Below, one piece after another: positions 23,084 through 35,868 of a stretch of 37,337 nucleotides of DNA (the stretch's first letter is position 1; each line of letters begins with the position of its first letter). The translations under genes and the position numbers were made by a program. Source of the stretch: Bugula neritina (lineage: Eukaryota; Bryozoa; Gymnolaemata; Cheilostomatida; Bugulidae). The notes under the pieces were generated by a model, which did not search any database, was not told the DNA's origin, and saw only the letters and a list, made by a program, of their open reading frames with translations. Where the stretch lies: NCBI GenBank assembly GCA_964035545.1, contig CAXIUT010000218.1, positions 1 to 37,337 on the forward strand. Reading direction: 5' to 3'.

Positions 23084-23927
23084 ATGATTGGATTTAAAAA
23101 AGAGGACGGATTGTCTTGGACTATTCTAGTTATCGTAATTACCATTCTCTATTTTGTCTTTAGTGATGGAAAATTCTCAATTATCTTCACTCTTGCAGGT
23201 ACTGTTCAGACATTTGGATTCGCTCTTATTACCATCAAAATAAAAAGATCGAGAACAGTAACTGGTCTTTCTCGTTAAACTTTCATCTGCTATACTATTA
23301 TATTTGGCGTAAGAGCTCTATTATTCATGTTTTATCGAGTAATTTATCAATTATTTAGGGATATCTACCTGATGATACAACTGGAGATCTCATCTTTAGG
23401 ATACAATAATTGGCAGCAACAGCTCTATCAGCCTTTATTCTTTATTGTATCATGGTCACTTACAAATCCAGCTATAATCAAGAATTAGATGTCATCAAAT
23501 CATATTATCTCATTGCAATCGCTTTTGTCTTAGCTATTTTTTTCCATTCCAATCTTAACCGATCACTTATTGGTGATTTCTTCTGGGCTTTTAGTCAATA
23601 TCTTTAAACAATTGCCATCCTCAGTCAATTTGTTCTTTTCAGAAACAAAGTAATTCCTTTATTATGCAGCAAGGAGATATCTAAACTTATACTTCTCACT
23701 TTGTTGCAGCTCAAGCTATCTCTCGTGTACTATTTATCATTTTCTGGGTCTTTACCTATGCAGAGCTCAACACAGATAAAGCAAGTAGTCTCTTATCAGA
23801 GTATGTGGGCTATTGGTTCATGCTTAGTCAAATTATACATTTATTCATCATGGCAGACTTCATGTATTACTGGTTTAAAGCAATGAAAAGCGGATCTGGA
23901 GTCATACAGCTGCCAGTTTATATCTGA
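23084..23927 (+). CDS. ERD2/KDEL-receptor family membrane protein
   Basis: 267 aa with 20-nt introns at 23339-23358 and 23650-23669. Seven hydrophobic segments and family landmarks are visible: TGLSRETFICYTIIFGVRAL, LFMFYRGYLPDD, LIGDFFWAFSQYLETIAIL (the family ...WTFSIYLESVAILPQ block), VAAQAISRVLFIIFWVFTY and ADFMYYWFKAMKSG. ERD2 proteins retrieve HDEL/KDEL-bearing proteins from Golgi to ER. It has about 50 extra N-terminal residues with an added membrane segment compared with the classic 212-aa receptor, as in ERD2-like paralogues of plants and protists, so canonical ligand binding is not assured. Confidence 0.87.
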
Positions 23928-24001
23928 TCATCTATTCATATCACTATTTTCATATTCTAAAGATATTCAAGTCATTTGAAAACTGTCTATAAATATTAAT
24001 A

Positions 24002-25163
24002 ATGGAGAATTCAGGAAGCATCGGACAGGAGGTCATCAATTCAGTTAGTTTCAATGAAGACAGATCTTTTATCGCTCTAGCAACCTCAACAGGTTTTAAA
24101 GTCTATAGTACATAGCCTTTCGCATTGAGACATAGTCGGGATTTCGGAACACCACTTCAGTTTGTTGAATTAGTAGGAAAAACTAACTTAATAGGAATTG
24201 TGGGATCTAATTAGACTCCATTTACGCCTCCGAATCGTCTTGCTTTATTTGATGATAGTAAGTATCTCTATATTTTTTAAAGAAACACAAAAGATTATTG
24301 CTGACCTATCTTTCTGTTCCCATATCAAACAAATCAAAATAAGACTAAATAAAATAGTTGTGGCTCTTTTCAACAAAGTTTTTCTTATCGATTTATTTAC
24401 TCTATAAATTGAACATGTAATTGAAACTTCGGAATTCTAAGAAAATTAAGTCTATAACATGATATCTCTTTCAAGTTAAGAATCTAACTTTATTTTAGCT
24501 GCTCCTAGTATATAAATTGGGCATGTTTCTCTCATATATCTGTCAAGAAATACATAGAGAAAAGTAAAAGCTCATCAATCTAGTAATTAGCTGACTATTT
24601 TTAGTTCTTAGCGCTGTTCTTTTGACATAAAATGGATAAAAACTAGCTACAACATCAGAAAAAGGAATTCAAGTTAGAGTATTCGATACAAGAAATGGAC
24701 ATATGATCCATGAAGTACGAAGAGGAAATTAATTTGCTACTATTTACTCTCTGACATTTAGTCAAGGAGGTACTTGGCTTGCTGTGAGTAGTGATTCCAA
24801 TAATCTTCACATTTTTGCAGTTAAGCCAACTGATACTGAAGTAGATGTTTGATTATATAGAAACTAAGATAGTATAAAAAAAATAGTGAAGAAGAAATAC
24901 AAAATCCAAAAAGTGCACTTTATTTTCTAAAGGGTATTTTCCCTTTTTTCGATGCTTAGTATAGTTTTTGTCAACATAAATATGAAGAGTATAATCCTGA
25001 GATGAAAACTTGGCTAACATTTGGAAATAACAATGATAATCTAATATCAATCAGTAATTTTGAATCATACTAAAAAGTAGAGTTAAATCAGAAGGGCGGA
25101 AAGTGCAGAATAATAGAAAAAAGTTCGTAAATACTCAGCAAAGATATTTTGCCAAAAAAATGA
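24002..25163 (+). CDS. PROPPIN (ATG18/WIPI family)
   Basis: 364 aa after introns 24258-24282 (25 nt), 24583-24604 (22 nt) and 24841-24860 (20 nt); the blade sequences become continuous only with these removed. It is a seven-blade beta-propeller: VNSVSFNEDRSFIALATSTG at the start, LAAPSIEIGHVSLIYL, GEKLATTSEKGIQVRVFDTR, the lipid-binding motif HEVRRGNE in place of FRRG/LRRG, then YSLTFSQGGTWLAVSSDSNN. PROPPINs bind PI3P/PI(3,5)P2 and act in autophagosome formation and vacuole dynamics. Both arginines of the FRRG core are kept; the preceding residue is Val instead of Phe/Leu. Confidence 0.92.
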
Positions 25164-25460
25164 TTCAATGTTGAAAAAAAAATAGTTTAAGAAGTTCATA
25201 ATATTTAAAATTGATTTAAATTTAATATATTGAGTCTTGAAATCGATTTTGACAATAGTTTTAATCGAATAAATGAATAAATATCGTTAAAATAAAAGTT
25301 ATTAATCAGAGAAAATCATAACAAATTGGTTTTAATTTGTTGTTTAGGAAAATTGCAATTTTTGAATACAATTCTTTTAATATTCTTTTCAGGTAAACGC
25401 CGTTTAAATTAGGATTGTTGTTAATTATAATTCATTTAAAACTCTTCCAAAGATTCAAAA
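25164..25460 (+). other. Intergenic, no feature seen
   Basis: About 300 bp of AT-rich sequence between the PROPPIN stop and the MYB start, both on this strand. No conserved coding frame, RNA fold or repeat is visible. It probably holds the 3' end of one gene and the promoter of the next. Confidence 0.5.
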
Positions 25461-26004
25461 ATGTAGGATTTCATGAAGTTTGATTTAAAAACTAACGGAA
25501 GATGGACCAAAGAAGAACATCTTAAGTTCCTTGAAGGTATCTCTCTTTTTACCCTTAGGACTTCGTATTTATGGTAAAAACTGGAAGAAAATCGAACAGT
25601 TATTGCAAACAAGAACTGGCTCCCAGATACGTTCCCATGCCCAAAAGTTCTTCCTGAAGACCAAGACCGACTAGTTAGGAGAATCCAACGACCTCTGCCC
25701 TGGAAGCGGTGATTTTCAGGAATAGCATTAATAGATCACACAGAATTCAAAATCTCTAAGTGATGCTGGAATAAAAAAATCGAGTCTCTCTTACTACCTA
25801 GTTCGAATGTAAGATTTTAATTTATTTAGTGTTGACTATTCAAGCAAGAGAAGTGATTTAGACTTCTGGGAAGGCCTTGTTGACTTTAAGGGAGTAACTG
25901 ATAGTTCGAATCAACAAGCTTCTAAAAATTCATTCATTAACTTTGGAGATACGGAATAAAGTTCTCTGATAGATGGACAACCAAAGAAAAAGATCAAAAT
26001 CTGA
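25461..26004 (+). CDS. SHAQKYF-class single-MYB protein
   Basis: 173 aa with one 22-nt intron (25537-25558) inside the MYB domain. Residues about 12-65 form one MYB repeat: NGRWTKEEHLKFLEG, LRIYGKNWKKIEQLLQTRTG, SQIRSHAQKFFLKTK. The SHAQKFF third helix defines the plant- and protist-type 1R-MYB/REVEILLE class of DNA-binding proteins. The rest is acidic and Ser-rich, ending in a basic GQPKKKIKI that could be a nuclear localisation signal. GC content of the MYB helices is somewhat above the surroundings, probably reflecting constraint. Targets cannot be told from sequence. Confidence 0.92.
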
Positions 26005-26135
26005 ACTTTCCTGATCATATTTTTCCATTTAGCCCTTCTTAATTTTATTGCCCTTTTATTAAGATCTTCAATAACTCTACTATAAATCTTATTGATGAAA
26101 GTAAATCATAGTTAATCAGTAGCTGATAGTAAAAA

Positions 26136-27632
26136 TCAAAGACTGCTTCCAAGAGCGATCAAAAATTCTTCATAGCTGATTTATCCGTCTTTATCAAGAT
26201 CTGCTTCTTTCATAATATCTGTCGCAACTCTCATAGGTAATTCAAGTCCCATCTTTTCTATCTGTTGATATAGCTCTTGCCTGCTGATTTTTCCACTTTT
26301 ATCTTGATCGAAATATTTGAATATATAGTCTAAATAATCTTTTTTGAGGCAATAGTCTTCATGTAGCATTGAAGCAACAAATTAATTATAATTTATTTTA
26401 CCATTTTTATCCATATCCATGCTTTTGAGAACATAATGCAGTTCATTGTATGTAGGCTTCACTCCCTGCTTCTTCAATGTTCTCTCTATTTCATCCACTG
26501 AAAGGTATCCATCATTGTTTGAATCGACTTGACTGAAAAGTAAACTTAAGTTTTAAATTTCTTTTGATGGAAGTTGTGAAGCAATAAAAGCTAATACAAC
26601 AGCTTTTAATCTTGAAAAAGTTGAAAATTTCTTCATTTTTGAATAATCTAATTCTATTGATAAACCTTTAAACTGTTCTTCTTGTTGAACCCAAGGATGT
26701 CGAAGGATTTAATCAAGGGTAAGTCTCTTTTCAACTGGTACCAAAATTTTAGCAATTAACTCTCTCAAAAGAGGACTAAGGTTTTGAACTTAAGGGTCTA
26801 AATAGTGAATGAAATACTTTAGACATATGACTAGTGTTTAACTTTATGCAAGATATCTTGGTCATTTTATCCAGGAAAAGGAGCAGTTGCAGTTGTTATG
26901 ACGTGTAAGAGTACTCCAAGTGCCCATATGTCACACCTTTCATCATAATCTTTTTTGAGAATTTAAGGTGAAACATAATATGAAGTTCCAACTATTTTAT
27001 TGCTGCCAGATTATTCCATTTCACTTTTCATATCATTCTTCCAATGAAAAGACAATCCAAAATCAATCATCGTTATTTAGTTATCTTCAGCTCTTTTGAA
27101 TAAGAAGTTCTAAGCTTTTAGATCTCGATGACATATTTTTTGAAGGTGTAAATATTTAACTGCCTTAACCATCTGAATAAAAATATATCGAGCCTTATCT
27201 TCAGAAAAACATCCATATTAATCAATTCTATCAAATAGCTATCCTCCTTCACACAAACTAAATCAAAATAGTTATACTCAGCAACAAGGTAGAGGTAGTT
27301 TTAATCCTCGTAAGTTTCATAGAGTCTGATCACATAAGGATGATCCAGTAAACTCAAGATATTGATTTAGTTTTTAAGTACTTAAGGGTTTTTAATGAAT
27401 TTCTTATTGATTACTTTGACACATCTCTCAGAGTAGGGAGGTTATTTAAGAGTTGCTTGATAAACTGTGCCATAACCACCACGACCAATTGGCTAAATAA
27501 TTGAAGAGATACCTTATGATGAAACTTATAGATGGTTTTAATGTTCTCTTTTCTGGATTGTATGAAATAATCCTTTTTGATCGCTGTTTTTGTTGAGATG
27601 GGGGTATAAGGGGACAAACACTCTACTTACAT
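26136..27632 (-). CDS. Calcium-dependent protein kinase (CDPK), copy A
   Basis: 476 aa from ATG 27632 with introns 27493-27512 (20 nt), 27258-27277 (20 nt) and 26817-26842 (26 nt, less certain). Kinase domain: GRGGYGTVY (Gly loop), CVKVINKK (Lys), LCEGGELFDRID, CHRDLKAENFLF, MIDFGLS and GTSYYVSPEILKKDYDERCD. Four EF hands follow: DSNNDGYLSVDE, DMDKNGKINYNE, DQDKSGKISRQE and DLDKDGEISYEE. This is the standard CDPK layout, so activation by calcium is expected. TAG/TAA supply the Glu of GGELF, KAEN and PGEND, giving three independent tests of the code. A paralogue lies directly upstream on the same strand. Confidence 0.96.
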
Positions 27633-27799
27633 TGCCAATATAATTTGATTATCAATCTTCCAATAATAGCTTAATAAATTATTTTGTAATAATTGATCAG
27701 AAATACTGATTTTAAACCAACTACTAAGTATTTAAATATTTTAAAATATCTAAATCTTACAATAGTAACTATTTATATGATAAAGATAGACACATCATA

Positions 27800-29311
<1,512 letters not shown>

Positions 29312-29482
29312 TATCTTTTTTATAATACAAATGCCTATAGTTGAATTAATTTTAATATTATGAAACAGTTTAGAAGCAATATCGATTGAAATTAAAAATA
29401 AACCAATTAAATGAAGCATAAATATAATGAATTATTGATTGTTCCAGCATAGCTTTTGAAAAAGCAAAACAAAGTAAAAAAG

Positions 29483-29553
29483 CGAGCACACTGGGAATCG
29501 AACCCAGGTCTTAGGACCCGAAATCCCATGCACTACCACTATGCTATGCGCCC
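29483..29553 (-). tRNA. tRNA-Arg (anticodon UCG)
   Basis: The minus strand folds as a cloverleaf: acceptor GGGCGCA/UGUGCUC with discriminator G, D stem GCAU/GUGC with GGTAGT in the loop, anticodon stem UGGGA/UCCUA around UUUCGGG, and T arm CUGGG-UUCGAUU-CCCAG. Positions 34-36 read UCG, decoding CGA (Arg). The internal promoter boxes are in place (TAGCATAGTGG and GGTTCGATTCC), and a T6 run follows the 3' end as a Pol III terminator. No intron, no encoded CCA. Confidence 0.9.
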
Positions 29554-29599
29554 TGTTCAGTAATAGAATACTCATTCTTTATTATCTTCTATATTAATA

Positions 29600-30502
29600 T
29601 CAAAAATCACTTTCTTTACTATTAAATCCTTTCTCAACTTTATTGTTATTTTCATCTTTATCTTTATTTTTATTTCGATAAACAAAATCTTTTATGATAT
29701 CTCCATCGAATTCGGTAAGATTTTCTTATTTATCTGAATCTTTAAACCCTATTTTATTACTTACTTTAGCTCTCCTCTTTTTTCGATGAATTGTCTCAAT
29801 TTCCTTTAAATGGTTTTTTACTTCATAATCATAATGAATTTCTTCTTTATTTGTTAAACCATGACTTTGTGATCTATTCTTGATATGGTGACCAAAGTTG
29901 TTCGGTAACTCTTAAACTTTACGATGTTTTCCAGCGAACATTTTTTCACCATATTTTGTTCTTAAAGAACTCAGACCATGATGTTTATTTGCTATTTTTG
30001 AAACAGAACTTTCTTTAGGACTGCTTAACTATTTTTTATCGTAAAGAGTACCCATTGTTTGCATTTATTGATCTATCATTATATCCCTTTTTGATGGTTT
30101 CTTTTCGACCCAAAGTGATTACTTCTTTTTCTTTGATGTATTAGTTTATTGAAACTGTCTACTATCAACTTTAGGAAGAAGTTAATGAGTTGCTGGATAT
30201 TAAAGTTAATAGTCATACCCTTTAAACTTATCAAAATGAACATGATTTTTCTGATAGATTGTCATAGCTTTAACTAGTTAAGTGACTGTACATGATGATT
30301 TTGGTTAAAGATATTTACTACTTTCCATTGACTTCAGTTGATGATGAATTTTGATTACAAGAGAAACAAATTTTTATTCATCAGCTTCTTAGTTTTTATA
30401 AAATTTGATTATTCTCTTCTGAAGAATATAAAGAAGAGAGTCAATGCATTGATCATAAGTCTCTTATTGTGCCCTTGTTGCAAATCCTGAATATATTGAC
30501 AT
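29600..30502 (-). CDS. Basic Lys/Ser-rich protein of unknown function
   Basis: An intronless 300-aa frame from ATG 30502 (MSIYSGFATRAQEETYDQCI) to TGA 29600. The first 90 residues look folded and helical (SLLYILQKRIIKFYKNEEAD, KFVSLVIKIHHQLKSME); the rest is low-complexity and strongly charged (TIHRKKRRAKVSNKIGF, NKNKDKDENNNKVEKG). I do not recognise a family. The PACRG stop lies 41 bp upstream on the same strand, and the tRNA gene 46 bp downstream. Confidence 0.72.
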
Positions 30503-30543
30503 ATTATAAATAACATTTAAATAAAACTATAACTTTAGATGAA

Positions 30544-31406
30544 TCAAAACATACAGCTTTCATAGGTGGGAATCATATACTTGATATTGATGTAAGCATC
30601 TTCTCCTCCATGCTTTTATAAAATCTACAAGGTTTCCTGAATCAAATCTGCCAAATTTTCATTCTTCTTTTGAGCATAATCGATTTTATCACCAATATTC
30701 ACTACTTTAAAAGATAACTACATCTCTTGTTCTTGAACATGTTGAATACAGGTAAAATTTGTCTGTAGTAAGGGACCAATGCCTCTCCTATCATCTCACC
30801 TGATAACACTAATCTTTGAATTTTCTTTAATGTTGCACACATAATTCCATGATCTTTTGTTGACAAAGCCTCTAAATTAAAGAATATTAACTCTTAATAG
30901 GAATAATAAGTTGAGGCAAAACTGGAAGTAATTTATTGGGACTTTTTTCAATCAATTAGTCAATTCCTTGACAAGCCAAAAATTTATATGGATCTTGAGT
31001 TTCTCTGAGTCCTTCAAAAAAGATAGGAAGATGCAAATGATAGTCCAAGTGTTCAGGTTCCATTTTCCATGTTAGCTAAATAAAAATATATTTACTTTTC
31101 TGAGAGCTCCATGGAAAGAAACTCCTACGGGTAGGTCTCCACGATCATAATATTTTTTGAAAAGAGTTGTTTCTCCTAATTTTCTATGCTAAAAATAGAA
31201 ATACGAATCACAAGCAAATATCCCTGACTTTGGGGCTTTTTAAAGTGATTTTGCTTTTTTTGGTGCAAGAGATGAACAGTCTGATTATTAAGATTTTTAC
31301 TTCCTCCACTACCTGTAAATTTGTGATTAATGTTCATAAGATTAGCGAGATCTTTTGTTTTTTTCTGTTCTGGAGAGTATGCTCTTTTTTTTGCTGGGTA
31401 CAACAT
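30544..31406 (-). CDS. PACRG: Parkin co-regulated gene protein (PACRG)
   Basis: 253 aa with five introns (31281-31300, 31184-31204, 31076-31095, 30872-30891, 30702-30721: 20, 21, 20, 20, 20 nt), the most intron-rich gene here. The family blocks appear once spliced: [120 protein letters not shown] and [25 protein letters not shown] is a microtubule inner protein at the A-B junction of ciliary doublets. Family length matches. The 21-nt intron carries no in-frame TGA, so its retention would add seven residues and keep the frame. Confidence 0.97.
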
Positions 31407-31731
31407 TTATAAGTTTCAATAAGTAATATTAGATATAGATTAATAAAATATCGATTTAAAAGCTTAAAAAAATTATCAATATAACTTTGCTAAGAATATT
31501 ATTTTGAAATAAGTTCTTCATTTTAATAAAAATGGCAATATCTAAAAATTTATGATATTTATCGCTTGAATAGATCTCCATATCATTTCCTAGCATCTAA
31601 ATGACAGATATTTCTTTTATAATTCATATGATATCTGTTTAAGATGATAAAAAAGAAAATATTTATTCTTTTTTTACCTAAATTAATATTTTTGATTAAA
31701 AATATATTTTATATTTCATCATAAATCTTGG
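31407..31731. other. Divergent intergenic region, PACRG/eS17
   Basis: A 325-bp AT-rich stretch between two divergent starts. No coding frame or RNA structure is apparent. It must hold both promoters; no motif can be named with confidence. Confidence 0.5.
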
Positions 31732-32330
31732 ATGGGCAGAGTTAGAACTAAAACAGTCAAAAGAGCAGCTAAAGTTCTTCTAGAAAAACACTACCAAAAA
31801 CTTACCAATGACTTCCATATAAATAAAAAAATTCTTTCAGAGGTTGCAAAGGTGCCAACTAAGAGTCTCAGAAACAAAATCGCTGGATTTGCCACACATC
31901 TTGTGAAACGTATCCAAAAAGGCCCTGTTAAAGGAATCTCTCTTAAAGTTCAATAAGAGTAAAGATAAAGAAGACTTGACTGGGTTCCTAAATAATCTTA
32001 AATCAATATCGATAAGGTAAATAATGATTTATTTAGGTCTCTATTGATTCAGAAACTAATGATATGATCAAGAGACGATGTGGAGAAGATTTTGCAGCTA
32101 AATTGAGTCAAAATATTGAAATTAAGACTTTTGAGACTGCTAGAAAAGGATAAAACAGAGGAAAAAGAAGACCTAGAGAATAAAAAAGAGGATAAAGAAA
32201 GCAAAGAGAGCCTAAAGAATAGAAAAAAGAAGAAAAAAGTCAATAAGCTCCTAAATAATAAAAAGTAGAAGAAAAGAATGCTCCTAAACGTGAAGGTAGA
32301 AGAAGAGGAGCCCGTGAAGGACAAGAATGA
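31732..32330 (+). CDS. RPS17: 40S ribosomal protein eS17 with long charged tail
   Basis: 192 aa with a 20-nt intron at 32017-32036. [60 protein letters not shown] and [16 protein letters not shown] are eS17. In the last block the Glu residues are TAA, GAG, TAA and (in RER) TAA; this conserved EEERERR motif is the cleanest proof in the window that UAA is Glu. The usual protein is about 135 aa; here about 60 extra Arg/Glu/Lys-rich residues follow, with [18 protein letters not shown]-like repeats, ending REGQE. The tail is in frame with the conserved part and has no intron. Confidence 0.98.
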
Positions 32331-32394
32331 TTTGTACTTAGAGGATAAATAACAGTAAGGTTTTTTTTATTACAAATTTTCTAAAATAATAAGA

Positions 32395-32859
32395 TCATCC
32401 AGGTATTCTTCGAGAAAAGGAAGAACTCAAAAGTTTATTTTGCTTTTTTATTTTTTGGAATAGACCTTATTTCTTTAATATCTTACCAACTTTATTTTTG
32501 CTTCTTTTTTCCAGATCTTAAATAACTCTTTTTATTCTTTAATTTTCTTCTTTAAATTAAGATCCCAACCTTTAAAGTTCTTTTGATAGACTACCTTGAT
32601 AACTAGATTTAGAAAAGTGACAAGAAGTTTTATCTAGAGTAGACATTCCATCTTATCGAACTTTATATTGAGGCTTTTAAATATCTTGAGTCGATTGATG
32701 ATCTAGGATGTATCGATCAAGCCCATCTGTCATTATTTTTCGATGCTTGCTTTTTTTCATAACTTGAGTATCTTTTAGTTGAGGAGAACTAGCTATTTTA
32801 GGATGAGATCGGCTACTTCGAGAACTATCCTTTCTTTTTCTTTCTTTCTTTTTTTCCAT
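32395..32859 (-). CDS. Small basic Ser/Lys-rich protein
   Basis: An intronless 154-aa frame from ATG 32859 to TGA 32395. It opens with a Lys/Arg/Ser-rich stretch (MEKKKERKRKDSSRSSRSHP), passes through a less biased middle (IMTDGLDRYILDHQSTQDIE) and ends in a short coiled coil (EFKEENERIKRVIEDLEKRS) and a basic tail. No family is recognised. It converges with eS17 (64 bp between stops). The composition suggests a nuclear or microtubule-associated protein, but that is a guess. Confidence 0.65.
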
Positions 32860-33014
32860 TAAATTATATTCTATGAAAGAAGGAATATTGCCAACATCTT
32901 TTTTAAAAATAAAGTAACATCTGAATTAAGTTTAATTTACTTAGAAAATTGAAATTACCTTATGTTTTTGAGAGGTCGATATTTTGTATAAGATAATAAA
33001 TTTCAAGATTAGTT

Positions 33015-33506
33015 ATGTAGGCTCTTGCGGCTCATTTGAAGCGTCGAAATCATAAAATGCTTGAAGAAGAGCTCTCACTTCCAAAAATTCCAGAATATAC
33101 AAACAATCAATTTCAGAAAACTTCAGTAAGGATCAAAAAATCAAAACCTGTTATTAAATATGTTTCATAAACTACTTTTAGTCCTCAATAATAACAAGTT
33201 CATGATCAAGTAAGACTTGTCCTTCAAAAGAAGTAGCCAATAATTTCATAATAAAACTAAAGAATATTGTAGCTTTTAAGAGGAAGAGAACCTATCAAGT
33301 AGAAAAAGTTTTTTCCTAAAATTAGATAAAATAACACTTCAACAGAGTAAAAAAGAGTTTCTAACCATAAAATAAGTCGAAATTTATCTTCAAGAAAAAA
33401 AACTAAAAGTGCATACATGAAAGGTAATCTTGATACAATTTTTCAAGACCCAAATTAATTTATGAAAAATTATTTTGCAGATATAAACGATAAAATGAAA
33501 AGATGA
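33015..33506 (+). CDS. Small basic protein, unassigned
   Basis: An intronless 163-aa frame from ATG 33015 (MEALAAHLKRRNHKMLEEEL) to TGA 33504-33506. It is basic, with a short helix (ISEENERILELLRGREPIKE) in the middle and a C-terminal DPNEFMKNYFADINDKMKR. TAA/TAG as Glu gives sensible charge patterns. No family is recognised. It converges with the Aurora-like kinase gene, 102 bp between stops. Confidence 0.65.
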
Positions 33507-33608
33507 ATTATTTAAAGCTTTCTAATACAATTTTTTCATGATTTAAATAAATTATTTGATAAATATTGAAATATGAACAAATTAAACTAACTGATATCAT
33601 GTAAAATT

Positions 33609-35557
33609 TCAAATAGTATTTTCTGAAGCAATAGTTAAAAAGGGATGTTTCAAAATATTTTATCCGTTCATTCTCTACTCAGGATTCTTTTTTATCAAGG
33701 CTTAGATAAAAGAGATAGCATTTTGAGACAAATAAGAAGGAAAATCTATTTTTTACACCTTCATAAATATAAGATTACGTTCATTATTTTTTTCATTGTC
33801 TATTTTCTACTAATATGATAAAAAGGAGCCTTTCCAACTAGTAACTCATAAGCAAGGACTCCTAAACACCAAAGATCAACTGTTGCATCATACTAGCTTC
33901 CTTCTAAAATTTCAGGAGCTACATAGTCAAACGTACCACAATATGTCTTTCTTCTATCAGTGCAGATTGTAGCCCAACCAAAATCACATAATTTACCAAC
34001 TCCGTTAGACATAACAATGTTTTCAGGTTTGATATCACGATGAGCAATACCTTAGGAGTGAAGATAAACTACAGCTGAAACAATATCTTTTAGTTTAGTT
34101 GCGGCATCTTTTTCTTTAAGTGTTTTATTTATTTTCAGATGAGAAAACAATGTACCTTCTTCCATATACTACAATATAAGATAAATGTATTCTGAATCAT
34201 CGAAAAACCCAAATATTTTCAAGACATTTTAGTGATTACAAAAACTTTGTATTTTTATTTCTTGACTTAATTGACTTTACATCATATGCGACTTTATTAC
34301 TTGCTTAGGAATCTTTTTAATAGCAAAAAGAAGGTTTGTTTCTTTATGAAAAGCCTGATAAACAACTCCAAATTTACCTTATCCAAGATTTTTCTTTAAA
34401 TCAAAGTCATAAATGCTAAGTTTTTTCTTTCCTAAACTACTACTATTTTTGATATTTTTTGTTTAAGCAATCTGTCTTAGATCTTTAATATTTTTGTAAT
34501 CTTTAGGTTCTTAAAACTATTTAGTTTTTCTTCCTTTTATCGGTGATTCTATTGAATAATCAGGAATATTTTTAGATGAATGATTTTTAATTTTGGCCCA
34601 GAAAGATTCAGTGCTTTCCAAGGTTTAAACATTCTTGAAATTATTGTTATTTCCTTTTAAATTTGTTTGTTTGTACTCGAAATCAGTTGATCTTTTAGTT
34701 TCTTTGGGAGTGTTATATCCTGAACTGATTTTTTTATACAGATCTCTTGGTTTTTATTTTTCTTCTGGATTTTTATTTGGAAAAGATCCATCGCTTTGTT
34801 TTCTAGATGACTTTATTTATTATTTTTTCTTTAAATAGGTTGGTGAGCCTACATCATATTTAGAAAAGTCAGATGATTTATGTAATTAAAGTTTAAACGT
34901 AGAAGGAGTTTAAAGTGTATTTTTATCTTGAGTTTGTTCACCATAACTTGTTCCATATAGTCTTTTTCTTACTGGAGATTCGACTTCATTTTTATCTTTT
35001 TCATAAGCATAAGATTTTCTAACATTATCAGATACTTTAGTTTCACATATTTTTTGAAGTTACTGGATGATTTGTTCCTTTTTAGATAATCTTTAAATTA
35101 TTTTGGAATAATTATCACCAGTATCGTTTAAAATATGACTTGATTCATACATTTTTGAGTTAGTTTATTTTTTATTTTAATATTTAAAAGATTCTTTTTT
35201 ATCTGGTTCATGGACACTAACTCTCTCAGTTGATATTTGGTACTTTGAGGCTGATTTACATTGATTTAAAGGAATATCGAAAAGATTACCTGTAACGTTG
35301 TCTTTTTTCTCTTTATAGTCAATATTATTGTTTCCTCTTACAGTTGAAACGGTAAGCCTAAACATATTATCATTATTCTTAACTTATAGGTTATTATTGA
35401 AAGAAGGAGGTATTAATAGATTCGGGCTTGGTGCTAATTATAAAGTTTAATTTTGGGTTCTTTTTTGATACATGGAGGAAGATTGTTTACGGGTATCAGC
35501 TACACTAGAAGTATACAGTCTAGAGGATGTATTGCTATCAATTCTTGAGCTAATCAT
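33609..35557 (-). CDS. Aurora-like Ser/Thr kinase with long N-terminal extension
   Basis: 642 aa with one 20-nt intron (33759-33778). The kinase domain fills the last 255 residues: [84 protein letters not shown] and [22 protein letters not shown] and the [11 protein letters not shown] activation loop, with the Thr that Aurora kinases autophosphorylate, place it near Aurora. TAA gives the Glu of GEGKFG. The 380-residue N-terminus is Ser/Lys/Asn-rich and disordered, much longer than in animal Aurora, and has no clear KEN or D-box. Mitotic or ciliary disassembly roles are known for the family; which applies here is unknown. Confidence 0.88.
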
Positions 35558-35868
35558 CTACTTAATTCTTATTAATAAATATAAACTTTCCTAAAAATAT
35601 CAATTTTGGGATAAAAAGAAGACCGTTTTTATATTCCGTAGACTGAAAAAGAATTCTCTTCCTTCAAACATACTAATTTCAAGCAATTATATTTCAATAA
35701 TGCCTATTATTCTTTTAAATGATATACTGATTTTATTGATATAATTTTAAATAAAAACTTATTACTTCTCTAATGAACCCTATAATATATCTAATATAGT
35801 TGTTACAAGAATTAAATTATTAAGTGAATTGATTTTAATAATTTAAAAATACAAAATTAATAATCCAA
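35558..35868. other. Divergent intergenic region, Aurora/AP-4 mu
   Basis: A 311-bp AT-rich stretch between divergent starts. No coding frame, RNA or repeat is evident; it presumably carries the two promoters. Confidence 0.5.
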
